Shown here: piece by piece, positions 24,269 through 34,615 of the stretch
How the letters are laid out: each line of letters begins with the position of its first letter
Position numbering within the stretch: the first letter of the stretch is position 1
DNA from: JAOPZW01 sp963807305
GTDB lineage: Bacteria; Actinomycetota; Thermoleophilia; Solirubrobacterales; Solirubrobacteraceae
Reading direction: 5' to 3'
NCBI GenBank assembly: GCA_963807305.1
Contig: CAWEBN010000005.1
Span: 434,001-498,000, forward strand
DNA: 64,000 nt
The notes under the pieces: generated by a model
Seen by the model: only the letters and a program-made list of their open reading frames with translations
The model's database searches: none
What the model was told of the DNA's origin: nothing
Position numbers and translations under genes: made by a program

Positions 24269-24286
24269 GGGGGCGGGTACGCCCCC
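24269..24286 (+). terminator. Short GC hairpin between ku and topoisomerase IB
   Basis: Arms GGGGGCG (24269-24275) and CGCCCCC (24280-24286) with a GGTA tetraloop, in the 33-bp gap after ku. It could be a weak terminator, but it ends only seven bases before the next GTG start and so may instead affect translation of that gene. Confidence 0.45.
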
Positions 24287-24292
24287 CTCGCA

Positions 24293-25342
24293 GTGGCCGC
24301 CACCTCCACCGTCACCCGCACCCCACGCCTGCGCCGGGCCGACTGCACCGGCCCCGGCATCGCGCGACGCCGCCACGGTCGGGGCTTTCGCTTCCTGGAT
24401 CGCGACGGGGAGCCCGTCGAGGACGGCGAGGTCCTCCGGCGCATCCACGAGCTCGCGATCCCGCCGGCGTGGGAGGACGTGTGGATCTGCCCTTACCCGG
24501 GCGGCCACATCCAGGCCACCGGGGTCGACGCGGCCGGGCGCAAGCAGTACCTCTACCACGCGCGCTGGCGCGAGCGGCGCGACATGGAGAAGTTCGAGGA
24601 CATGGTCGTCTTCGCCCGCACGCTGCCGCGGCTGCGCAAGCGCGTGGACGCCGAGCTCGACGCCGGCGACGAGCTCACCTACGACCGCGTCTGCGCGTGC
24701 GCCGTGCGCCTGCTGGACCGCGGGTTCTTCCGCGTCGGGGGCGAGGACTACGCGGTGCGCAACGAGAGCTACGGCCTGGCGACCATGAAGAAGAGCCACG
24801 TGAGCATGCGCGATGGCGTCCTGCTCTTCGACTACCCGGCCAAGTCGGGCAAGCGCCGCGTGCAGGCGGTGGTCGACCCGGTGGTGGCCGAAGTCGTGCG
24901 CGACCTCAAGCGCCGCCGCGGCGGCGGCGACGAGCTGCTGGCCTACAAGCGCGGCCGGCGCTGGACCGACCTGCGCTCCGAGGACATCAACGCGTGGCTG
25001 AAGGATGCCACCGGCAAGGACGTCTCGGCCAAGGACTTCCGCACCTGGGCGGCCACGGTGCTCGCGGCCGTCGCGCTGGCCGTCTCCGAGGAGGCGGCCG
25101 CGACGAAGACCGGGCGCAAGCGCGCGGTCACGCGGGCCATCAAGGAGGTGGCCCACTACCTCGGCAACACGCCGGCCGTCGCGCGGGCCTCGTACATCGA
25201 CCCGCGCGTCTTCGACCGCTACCGCGACGGCGAGACGATCGACTACCGCCTCGTGGGCGCGGCCGGCGAGGCCCGCAACGGCGACGCGACCGCCATCCAG
25301 GGCCCGCTCGAGAAAGCCGTGCTGAAGCTGCTCGAGGGCTAG
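24293..25342 (+). CDS. Eukaryotic-type DNA topoisomerase IB
   Basis: A 349-residue poxvirus/bacterial-type IB topoisomerase, which relaxes supercoils through a 3'-phosphotyrosine. The N-terminal domain has IPPAWEDVWICPYPGGHIQA and KQYLYH. The catalytic domain carries NESYGLATMKKSHV and ends with the active tyrosine Tyr301 in ASYIDPRVF. The GTG start directly follows the ku hairpin. Type IB enzymes are scattered in bacteria and were probably spread by transfer. Here it sits beside ku, in the same window as a type IA TopB. Confidence 0.93.
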   Translation: MAATSTVTRTPRLRRADCTGPGIARRRHGRGFRFLDRDGEPVEDGEVLRRIHELAIPPAWEDVWICPYPGGHIQATGVDAAGRKQYLYHARWRERRDMEKFEDMVVFARTLPRLRKRVDAELDAGDELTYDRVCACAVRLLDRGFFRVGGEDYAVRNESYGLATMKKSHVSMRDGVLLFDYPAKSGKRRVQAVVDPVVAEVVRDLKRRRGGGDELLAYKRGRRWTDLRSEDINAWLKDATGKDVSAKDFRTWAATVLAAVALAVSEEAAATKTGRKRAVTRAIKEVAHYLGNTPAVARASYIDPRVFDRYRDGETIDYRLVGAAGEARNGDATAIQGPLEKAVLKLLEG

Positions 25343-25364
25343 GCCGAACGGACTCCCGGCTGGG

Positions 25365-25733
25365 TCAGGCCGTTGCTTCGTCGGCGTCGAGGGCCTCGAC
25401 GGCCTCGTCGCGCGTCGGGCGGATCGTGAAGATCTGATCGAGGCCGGTGATCTCGAACGTCTTGGCGATGTTCGCGTCCGTGTTGACGATGGTCAGGACG
25501 CCGTCGCGCGAGCGCAGGCGCTTGACCGCGCCGATGAGGACGCCGAGGGCGGTCGAGTCCAGGAACGTCGTCTCCGTCAGGTCGACGACGATCCGGATCC
25601 GTCCGGCCTCGAGCGCCTCGCCCAGGGCCGCCTTCAGCTCGGGCGCTGTGAACAGATCGATCTCGCCGGCGACAGCCACGACCTGGCGCGTGTCGTCGAT
25701 GGGATCGCTGGTGAGGGTGAACTCGGGTGGCAT
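25365..25733 (-). CDS. STAS-domain anti-sigma factor antagonist (RsbV/SpoIIAA-like)
   Basis: A 122-residue single STAS domain: VVAVAGEIDLFTAPEL, then the phosphorylation site FLDSTALGVL with Ser60. When unphosphorylated, such proteins bind the RsbW-type kinase and free the sigma factor. It ends the three-gene minus-strand group 26627-25365, 49 bp after the degenerate RsbW-like gene. This is a partner-switch module that could act on either sigma factor at 15.5 or 17.7 kb. Confidence 0.92.
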   Translation of the reverse strand: MPPEFTLTSDPIDDTRQVVAVAGEIDLFTAPELKAALGEALEAGRIRIVVDLTETTFLDSTALGVLIGAVKRLRSRDGVLTIVNTDANIAKTFEITGLDQIFTIRPTRDEAVEALDADEATA

Positions 25734-25782
25734 CGGCCTCGATAGGTTGACGGATCTGTCGGCGGAGCGTCCGGTTCCAGGC

Positions 25783-26181
25783 TCAGTTGCGGAAGTTCAG
25801 TCGCAGGATCAGCTCGCCGCCGTCGCTGTTGGCCATCGTGCCGGCCTGGACCTCGTCGGCGACGCGGTCGAAGACGTTGCCGACCCCCGGCAGGTCGCCG
25901 TCGGCCAGCAGTTGCTGGGCCCCGTCGGGGCGCAGATCGGATACGCGCAGCTCCAAGCGCTCGTCGTCCGCGGCCACCACGACGCACACGTGGGCCTCGC
26001 GGGCGTGCACCGGCGCGTGGGCAGCGACGGCGTCCGTGAGCAGGATGGCGTCGTCGAGGCGATCGATCGGGCATTGGGCGCGGGCGGCGAGCATCCCGAC
26101 CACGCGCCCGAGCACGGCGCCCACGAGCGGGCCGCTGCGGATGCGGACGACGGCCTCGTTGGTGGTGGCGCCGCCGGTCAC
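25783..26181 (-). CDS. Degenerate RsbW-like (HATPase-type) protein
   Basis: A 132-residue protein that lines up with the layout of an RsbW kinase: an initial strand and helix, then DDAILLTDAVAAHAP where the N-box would be, and VCVVVAADDERLELRVSD at the position of the G1 region. The key residues are missing: the N-box Glu and Asn are replaced (Asp50, no Asn), and there is no DxGxG or second glycine motif. It ends GGELILRLNFRN. I infer a catalytically dead paralogue that binds partners rather than phosphorylating them. ATG 26181 overlaps the rsbW-like stop by 4 bp, so it is made together with the active kinase. Confidence 0.7.
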   Translation of the reverse strand: MTGGATTNEAVVRIRSGPLVGAVLGRVVGMLAARAQCPIDRLDDAILLTDAVAAHAPVHAREAHVCVVVAADDERLELRVSDLRPDGAQQLLADGDLPGVGNVFDRVADEVQAGTMANSDGGELILRLNFRN

Positions 26182-26627
26182 GCGAACGCTCCGTCGTCGC
26201 TGACGGGCGTGCCGAGGTCGAAGGTCATTCGCACCTCCGTCTCCTCGGAGAGCCCGGTGCCCAGCTCGAGCGACTCGGCCAGCGTGGCGATGAGCGGCAG
26301 GCCGAGGCCGAGCCCCGGGCTGTCGGGCCGCGGCACGATGCCGCGCCCGCGGTCGATGACCACGAGCGCCAGCTGGCGGCCTTCGATCGACGCGCGCAGC
26401 CCCATCGGGCCCTCGCCCTCGGGATAGGCGTGCACCACGACGTTGGTGCAGGCCTCGGTGACGGCGAGCTTGATGTCCGACAAGGTCTGGTCGTCGACGT
26501 CGAGCACCTCCCCGAGCCCGCCGACGGCATGGCGCACGACGGCCACGTTCTCCGCCCGTGCGGGAAGGGTGATCTCGAGGTCGGGAAGCTGCGTCTGCAC
26601 GCGTTGCGTATCGGCCGTCTCGGTCAT
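26178..26627 (-). CDS. RsbW-type anti-sigma factor serine kinase
   Basis: A 149-residue GHKL-ATPase kinase. The N-box is TEACTNVVVHAY (Glu59, Asn62), G1 is DRGRGI (Asp92), and the ATP lid is PGLGLGLPLI. These proteins bind SigB/SigF-type sigma factors and phosphorylate the STAS antagonist on Ser. ATG 26627 (MTETADTQ) was preferred over an upstream frame start at 26696. It starts the operon with the degenerate paralogue and STAS gene. A candidate SigB-type promoter lies 127 bp upstream at 26754-26779, implying feedback. Confidence 0.92.
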   Translation of the reverse strand: MTETADTQRVQTQLPDLEITLPARAENVAVVRHAVGGLGEVLDVDDQTLSDIKLAVTEACTNVVVHAYPEGEGPMGLRASIEGRQLALVVIDRGRGIVPRPDSPGLGLGLPLIATLAESLELGTGLSEETEVRMTFDLGTPVSDDGAFA

Positions 26628-26753
26628 GCCGAGTCGGGCCGCCGGAGTGTGGCCAACCTCTTGGAGTTGTTGCTCATCGTCGCCCCCAAAATGCACTCCG
26701 GACGCCTGTCCTCCCGCGGCCGCCCCGGAGAGAATACGCCCAGACGGCCCGTG

Positions 26754-26779
26754 ATACCCCGTTCGGGGCTGCTAGTAAC
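26754..26779 (-). promoter_or_regulatory. Candidate SigB/SigF-type promoter for the rsbW operon
   Basis: On the minus strand GTTACT (26779-26774) is followed after 14 bases by a perfect GGGTAT (26759-26754). This spacing and -10 match the SigB/SigF consensus, although the -35 is imperfect. Autoregulation of rsbVW-type operons by their own sigma factor is well established in other bacteria. Confidence 0.5.
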
Positions 26780-26780
26780 G

Positions 26781-26810
26781 ACGTCGGGACGCCCGAAGGC
26801 GTCCCGACGT
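26781..26810 (-). terminator. 13-bp perfect hairpin with UUCG loop (minus strand)
   Basis: Arms ACGTCGGGACGCC and GGCGTCCCGACGT enclose a four-base loop that is CGAA on the plus strand and TTCG on the minus strand. A C(UUCG)G cap makes the minus-strand RNA hairpin exceptionally stable. It sits directly upstream of the candidate rsbW promoter, with no known gene feeding into it from upstream on the minus strand. It may insulate that promoter, or end an unannotated minus-strand RNA. Confidence 0.65.
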
Positions 26811-27092
26811 TGATGTGGGGGAGGTCATCGCATCGCGCCGGGGCAGGGATCCGGCGACGGTCCTTGATGCGGTTATAAGGCGGGAAGTCCGTCCCGCATT
26901 CAAGCCCTTGCCCGAGCCCCTGAGAGCTGAACCGCGACCGAGTTGGCAACGAACAGCGAGTGGCGCGGCCTGTCAGGAACCGTCGCCCGCCGGTGCCTGT
27001 CCCAATGACCAGGACATCGCGTTCGACGACCGCGCTGCCTATCATGCTCGGTCCATTCTCGGGTACGCCCGCCGGCCCACGGGGACTCTCAG

Positions 27093-30000
27093 ATGATCGA
27101 TCGAATGCCGCCACAGGCCGACGGCCTGTACGACCCTAGGTACGAGCACGACGCCTGCGGCGTCGCCATGGTCGCCCGGCTCGACAACGTCCCGGGCCAC
27201 GACGTCGTGGTCAAGGCGCTCGAGGCGCTCGACAACCTCGAGCACCGCGGGGCCGAGGGCGCCGACATCCGCACCGGGGACGGCGCCGGACTGCTGCTGC
27301 AGCTGCCGCACCGCTTCTTCCGTGCCACCGTCGACTTCGAGCTGCCCGAGCCCGGGCGCTACGGCGTCTGCGTCTGCTTCCTGCCGCGCGACGAGATCCA
27401 CCGCCGTCAGATCGAGGAGCTGCTCGAGCTCAACGTCCGCGTCGAGGGCCAGCGCGTCCTCGGCTGGCGCGACGTGCCGATCGACGAGGACCACGTCGGC
27501 GACACGGCCAACGCCTCGCGCCCGCACATCCGCCAGCTGTTCATCGAGGCGGGCCCCGGCTTCGAGCACGACCAGGACGCGTTCGAGCGCAAGCTGTATG
27601 TCATCCGGCGCATCGTCGAGCTCGCCATCGGCCCGGAGTTCTACTCGCCGTCGTGCTCGAGCCGGACCTGCGTCTACAAGGGCATGCTCAAGGCGCCCCA
27701 GCTGCGCAGCTTCTACCCCGACCTGCAGGACGAGCGCTTCGCCAGCGCGCTGGCGCTCGTCCACAGCCGCTTCTCGACGAACACCTTCCCGAGCTGGGAG
27801 CTCGCCCATCCCTATCGCGTGATCTGCCACAACGGCGAGATCAACACGCTCATGGGCAACGTCAACTGGATGCGCGCCCGCGAGTCGCAGCTGGCGTCGG
27901 AGCTCTTCGGCATCGACCTGCAGAAGGTGCTCCCCGTCGTGCGCCCGGGTGGCTCCGACTCCGCGACCTTCGACAACGTGCTCGAGCTGCTCATGCTCGC
28001 CGGCCGGTCGCTGCCGCACGCGGTGATGATGATGATCCCGGAGGCCTACCAGGATCGCGACGACCTCTCCGACGAGCTCAAGGGCTTCTACGCCTTCCAC
28101 TCCTGTCTGATGGAGCCGTGGGACGGGCCGGCCTCGGTGGCCTTCACCAACGGCCGCGTCGTCGGCGCCACGCTGGACCGCAACGGCCTGCGTCCCGGGC
28201 GCTGGGTCGAGACCAAGGACGGCTATGTCGTCCTCGGCTCGGAGACCGGGATGCTCAGCGTGCGCCCGGAGAACGTCAAGCGCCTCGGGCGCCTGCAGCC
28301 GGGCAAGATCTTCCTCGTCGACCTCGAGCAGGGGCGGATCGTCGAGGACGAGGAGGTCAAGCGCGCGATCTCGACCCAGAAGCCCTACAGCTCCTGGTTC
28401 GACGAGCACGTCGTGCAGTTCAACGACCTCGAGCCCGCGCCGGCGAAGGCCGCATCCGAGCTGCCGCTGCGCCAGGGCCAGCTGGCCTTCGGCTACACGC
28501 AGGAGGACCTGCGGGTGCTGCACGCGCCGATGGCGCGCGCGGGCGAGGAGCCGATCGGCTCGATGGGCAACGACGCCGCGCTCGCCGTCCTCTCCGATCA
28601 GCGCCCGCCGCTGTTCAGCTACTTCAAGCAGCTCTTCGCGCAGGTCACCAACCCCCCGATCGACTCCACGCGCGAGTCGATCGTCATGTCGCTGGGCACC
28701 GGCGTCGGCGCCGAGGGCAACCTGCTGACCGAGACGCCGCAGCACGCTCATCAGCTCGTCATGGAGCAGCCGATCCTGCGCAACGCGGAACTCGAGACGC
28801 TGCGCTCGGTCTCCACCGACGTCTTCCGCGCGCACACGATCGACATCACGTGGCCGGTCGACGAGGGCCCGGCCGGAATGCAGAAGCGCCTGGCCAACGT
28901 GTGCGACGAGGCGACCGACCACATCGCGGCCGGGATCAACATCCTCATCCTCTCCGATCGCGCCGCCGGCCCCGACCGCGCGCCGATCCCCTCGCTGCTG
29001 GCCGTCAGCGCCGTGCACCACCACCTCGTGCGCGAGGGCACGCGCCTGCGCGCGGGGCTCGTGCTCGAGTCCGGCGAGCCGCGCGAGGTCCACCACTTCG
29101 CCGTGCTCATCGGCTACGGCGCGAGCGCGATCAACCCCTATCTCATGCTCGACACCGTCGACGAGCTGGCCCGCGACGGGCGCATCGCCGGCGTCGAGGA
29201 CCCCGACGAGGCCGAGCGGCGGATCGTCAAGGGCCTGGGCAAGGGGCTGCTCAAGACGATCTCCAAGATGGGGATCTCGACCATCCAGAGCTACTGCGGC
29301 GCGCAGATCTTCGAGGCGGTGGGCCTCGAGAAGACGCTCATCGACCGCCACTTCACGGGGACCGCGTCGCGCATCGGCGGCATCGGGCTCGGCGTGCTGG
29401 CCCGCGAGGCGCTCGACCGCCATGCGCGCGCATGGCCGGGCTCGCATGAGGACCTGCTGCCGGTCGGCGGCGTCTACGCCTGGCGCCGCGACGGCGAGCA
29501 CCACATGTGGAACCCCGAGACGATCGCGCTGCTCCAGCACGCCGTCCGCGGCCTCAACGGCTCGGCCCAGGAGAAGTACGACGAGTACGCCGAGCTCATC
29601 AACTCCGATGCCGCGCGCCGGGCCACGCTGCGCGGCCTGCTGACCTTCCGCACCGATCGCGAGCCCGTGCCGCTCGAGGAGGTCCAGCCGGCCAAGGACA
29701 TCGTCAGGCGCTTCGCCACGGGCGCGATGTCGCTGGGCTCGATCTCGACCGAGGCCCACGAGACGCTGGCCATCGCCATGAACCGCCTCGGCGGGCGCTC
29801 GAACACGGGCGAGGGCGGGGAGGACCCGCGCCGCTTCACGCCCGACGCCAACGGCGACCTGCGGCGCTCGGCGATCAAGCAGGTGGCCTCGGGGCGCTTC
29901 GGCGTGACGATCCACTACCTCGTCAACTCCGACCAGCTGCAGATCAAGATGGCCCAGGGCGCCAAGCCCGGCGAGGGCGGCCAGCTGCCGGGCCACAAGG

Positions 30001-31600
30001 TCGACGAGTACATCGGCTGGGTGCGCCACACGACGCCCGGCGTGGGCCTCATCTCGCCGCCGCCCCACCACGACATCTACTCGATCGAGGACCTCAAGCA
30101 GCTCATCTACGACCTGCGCTGCGCGAACCCCGACGGCTCGGTCTCGGTCAAGCTCGTCAGCGAGGTCGGGGTCGGGACGGTGGCGGCCGGCGTGGCCAAG
30201 GCCAACGCCGACCACGTGCTCATCTCCGGCCATGACGGCGGCACCGGCGCCTCGCCGCTGAGCTCGATCCAGGCCGCCGGCGTGCCGTGGGAGATCGGCC
30301 TGGCCGAGACCCAGCAGACGCTGCTGAAGAACGACCTGCGCTCGCGCATTACCGTCCAGACCGACGGGCAGCTGAAGACCGGGCGCGACGTCGCCATCGC
30401 CGCGTGCCTGGGTGCCGACGAGTTCGGCTTCTCGACGGCGCCGCTGATCGCGACGGGCTGCATCATGATGCGCGCCTGCCACCTCAACACGTGCCCGGTC
30501 GGCATCGCCACCCAGGATCCGGAGCTGCGCAAGCGCTTCAACGGCACCCCCGAGCACGTGGTGAACTTCTTCTTCTTCGTCGCCGAGGAGCTGCGGGGGA
30601 TCATGGCCTCGCTGGGCGTGCGCACGCTCGAGGAGCTCACCGGCCGCACCGACATGCTCGAGGTCGACGGGGCCATCGACCACTGGAAGGCGCGCGGCGT
30701 CGACCTCACCCACATCCTGCACTTCCCCGAGCTGCCCGAGGGCGCCGTGCGCCGACGCGTCAAGCTGCCGCCGGCGGTGCTCGAGGACCACCTCGACTGG
30801 GAGCTGCTGCGCGAGGCCCGCCTCGCGGTCGAGGCCAAGCAGCCCGTGCAGATCGACACCACCGTGCGCAACGTCAACCGCTGCGTGGGCGGCGTGCTCA
30901 GCTCGCGCATCGCCCAGGCGCACGGCGCCGAGGGCCTGCCGCCCGACACCATCCAGGTCAACCTGACCGGCTCGGCCGGCCAGTCCTTCGGCGGGTGGCT
31001 GGCGCCGGGCGTGAGCTTCACCCTGTACGGCGACGCCAACGACTACACGGGCAAGGGCCTGTCCGGCGGGACGCTCGCTGTGATGCCGCCCGACGGCGTC
31101 ACGTTCGCCGCCGAGGAGAACGTCGTCATCGGCAACACGGTGCTCTACGGCGCGACGAGCGGGCGCGCCTTCTTCCGTGGGCTGGCCGGCGAGCGCTTCG
31201 CCGTGCGCAACTCCGGCGCGCACGCGGTCGTCGAGGGCGTCGGCGACCACGGCTGCGAGTACATGACCGGTGGGCGCGTCGTGGTCCTGGGCCCGACCGG
31301 GCGCAACTTCGCCGCCGGCATGAGCGGCGGCCTCGCCTTCGTGCTCGACGAGCACGGCGATTTCCGCCGCAAGGTCAACGTCGCGATGCTCGACCAGCTC
31401 GAGGAACTCACCGACGACGACGCCGACGAGGCGCGCGCGCTCGTCGAGGAGCACCTCCGGCGCACCGGCTCGCTGGTGGCCAAGCGCGTGCTCGACGCCT
31501 GGCAGGACCTGCTGCCTCGCTTCGTCAAGGTCTTCCCGACCGACTACAAGCGCGTCCTGGCCGAGCAGGCCGCAGCCTCCAAGCAGGAGGTCCCCGCCTG

Positions 31601-31601
<1 letters not shown>
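27093..31601 (+). CDS. gltB: Glutamate synthase (NADPH) large subunit
   Basis: A 1502-residue enzyme that converts glutamine and 2-oxoglutarate to two glutamates, in the cytosol, with GltD. The N-terminal glutaminase has Cys22 (HDACGVAMVARL), which becomes the free nucleophile after removal of a ~21-residue propeptide. The central and FMN-binding barrel domains follow (GEGGEDPRR, SGHDGGTGASPLSS). The 3Fe-4S cysteines are Cys1123, Cys1129 and Cys1134 (CIMMRACHLNTC), and a GXGXG beta-helix domain closes the protein. All hallmarks look intact, so it should be active. ATG 27093 or Met5 could be the start. Its stop overlaps gltD by TGATG. Confidence 0.97.
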
Positions 31602-33127
<1,526 letters not shown>

Positions 33128-33159
33128 TAATCAAGCCTGTGGAGCTAGCATGCCGCCGC

Positions 33160-34575
33160 ATGCGGGCGGGGCGAGCGGTCGCGTTGGCGGCGTTGATGGT
33201 CGGCGTGGGGGCGCAGCCCGCGCACGCGACGCCGCACTTCATCGTCGGAACGGGCCAGAACCCGGGCGTCGCGGTCGACGCGCTCGGGACGGCCTACATC
33301 GGCTGGAAGGTCAACGTCTACGCCGACCAGGGCGATGCCGTGCAGCTCTGCGTGCTGCCGGCGGGCGCGCGCGCGTGCAACAGCCTGGCCACGATCCCGT
33401 TCCCCGGCAAGGGCTACAACCTCGGCCGCGTGAGCGTGCTCCTGCCCGGGGCGCCCGGTGTCGTCCAGGTCACGGTGGGACGCGATCTCGGGCCCAACTA
33501 CAACCAGTACGTGGCGACGTCGGGCGACGGCGGGGTGAGCTTCGGCGCGCCCGTGGCCTTCGGCTCGGGCTTCGGCATCGAGAACGACGTGCTGCCCGAC
33601 GGTCGCATCGTCTCCGACGGCAACGGCGCGGGGAACCTCTCGGGCGCCGCGTACGCCCCCAACGGCGCCCAGGCAGGCATCGATCGCACCTCGCTCGACG
33701 ACCGCGGCCAGTTCCCCGACATCGCGGTGCAGGGCGCCGACGCCTACATCGCGGGCTCGGCGGCCGGCCCGTCGGCCGTCGTGCGGCTGCCGGCCGGCGC
33801 GAACTGGGTCGACCCGGCCGCCTGGCAGCACCTGCCCGACCTCAACGGCGAGCAGCCCGAGATCGCGCCGGGGCCGCTCGGCCCCGTGGCGCTGCTCGAG
33901 CCCTCGCCCTTCTCCAAGCGCGAGGAGCTCTTCACCCAGCGCTGGACCGGCCTGCGCTGGACGGCGCCCGGCGACGTCGGCGGGGTCAGCTACGACAGCT
34001 CGTTCGCCCTCGCCGGCTCGGGCACGCGCCTGACCGGCATCTGGGCCGTGGATCCTCCGGGATTCCCCTACCTGCTCGACATGGTGACCTCGACCGACGG
34101 CGGCACGCTGTGGTCGTCGGAGGCCACGCTGGCCGTCAGCCCGACCGCGCTCTACACGCTCGAGCTGGCCACCAACCCCGCCGGCCGCGGCGTCGCGGTC
34201 AACGGGGGCGACACCAACGCCCGCCCGATCTGGGTCTACGTCATCGACCCGCGCAAGGCGAACGTCGCCCGCGGGCGCTTCGGCGGCACCACCGTGCAGG
34301 CGCGCACCGACCTGGGCGACTGCGTCAGCGAGCAGCGGGTGCGCCTGCGCGTGCAGGCCGCGCGCGGGGGCGACCGCGTGAGCCCGAGCGGCGTGCTGCG
34401 CAGCGCCCGCGTCTCGGTGTCGCGGTCGCGGATCCTGCACCGGTCGCGCTGGTCGACGCTGGTCGACCTGCGCCGCACGCGCGCGAAGCGCACGGCACGG
34501 GTGCGCCTGGTGCCGCGCCACGGGCGGGCGCGGACGCTGCGCCTGACCGTCCGCGGCTGCGGACGGATCGCCTAG
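33160..34575 (+). CDS. Secreted Asp-box (BNR/sialidase-like) repeat protein
   Basis: A 471-residue protein with a signal peptide (RAVALAALMVGVGAQPAHA) and a likely cleavage after AHA. Two Asp-box-like motifs, TSGDGGVSF and TSTDGGTLW, mark beta-propeller blades, but the catalytic residues of true sialidases are not visible, so I call it a propeller rather than an enzyme. The C-terminal ~110 residues are Arg-rich (VRLRVQAARGGDRVSP) and might bind polysaccharide or acid polymer. ATG 33160 is used; GTG 33139 is an in-frame alternative. It lies 32 bp after gltD but is unlikely to be functionally linked to it. Confidence 0.78.
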   Translation: MRAGRAVALAALMVGVGAQPAHATPHFIVGTGQNPGVAVDALGTAYIGWKVNVYADQGDAVQLCVLPAGARACNSLATIPFPGKGYNLGRVSVLLPGAPGVVQVTVGRDLGPNYNQYVATSGDGGVSFGAPVAFGSGFGIENDVLPDGRIVSDGNGAGNLSGAAYAPNGAQAGIDRTSLDDRGQFPDIAVQGADAYIAGSAAGPSAVVRLPAGANWVDPAAWQHLPDLNGEQPEIAPGPLGPVALLEPSPFSKREELFTQRWTGLRWTAPGDVGGVSYDSSFALAGSGTRLTGIWAVDPPGFPYLLDMVTSTDGGTLWSSEATLAVSPTALYTLELATNPAGRGVAVNGGDTNARPIWVYVIDPRKANVARGRFGGTTVQARTDLGDCVSEQRVRLRVQAARGGDRVSPSGVLRSARVSVSRSRILHRSRWSTLVDLRRTRAKRTARVRLVPRHGRARTLRLTVRGCGRIA

Positions 34576-34615
34576 CCGACCTCGCGGGGGCGTATGGTCG
34601 CCCCATGGTCGCCCG

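Larger units (their letters stand above)
26628..27092. other. 465-bp divergent intergenic region upstream of rsbW-like gene and gltB
   Basis: No convincing protein gene is present. It holds the candidate SigB-type promoter (26754-26779), the 13-bp UUCG/CGAA hairpin (26781-26810), and a 6-bp hairpin with arms GCGGGA and TCCCGC (26880-26897). TATCAT near 27040 could be a -10 element for gltB. The length suggests a regulated leader, but I recognise no known riboswitch. Confidence 0.5.

Noticed and set aside
26811..27092. Possible riboswitch or T-box in the gltB leader
   Set aside because: I looked for glycine, glutamine and other known aptamer cores and tRNA-like elements and found none that fit; the region only has simple hairpins.
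26674..27114. A 146-codon minus-strand frame in the gltB leader
   Set aside because: It spans a 13-bp perfect hairpin and the candidate rsbW promoter, and the product has no domain-like pattern.
27042..31454. A very long open frame (about 1470 codons) on the minus strand across gltB
   Set aside because: In GC-rich genes the antisense frame in phase with codon position is often open. gltB itself shows complete catalytic motifs, and the antisense product is repetitive Val/Ala/Arg/Asp/Glu-rich sequence without any domain.
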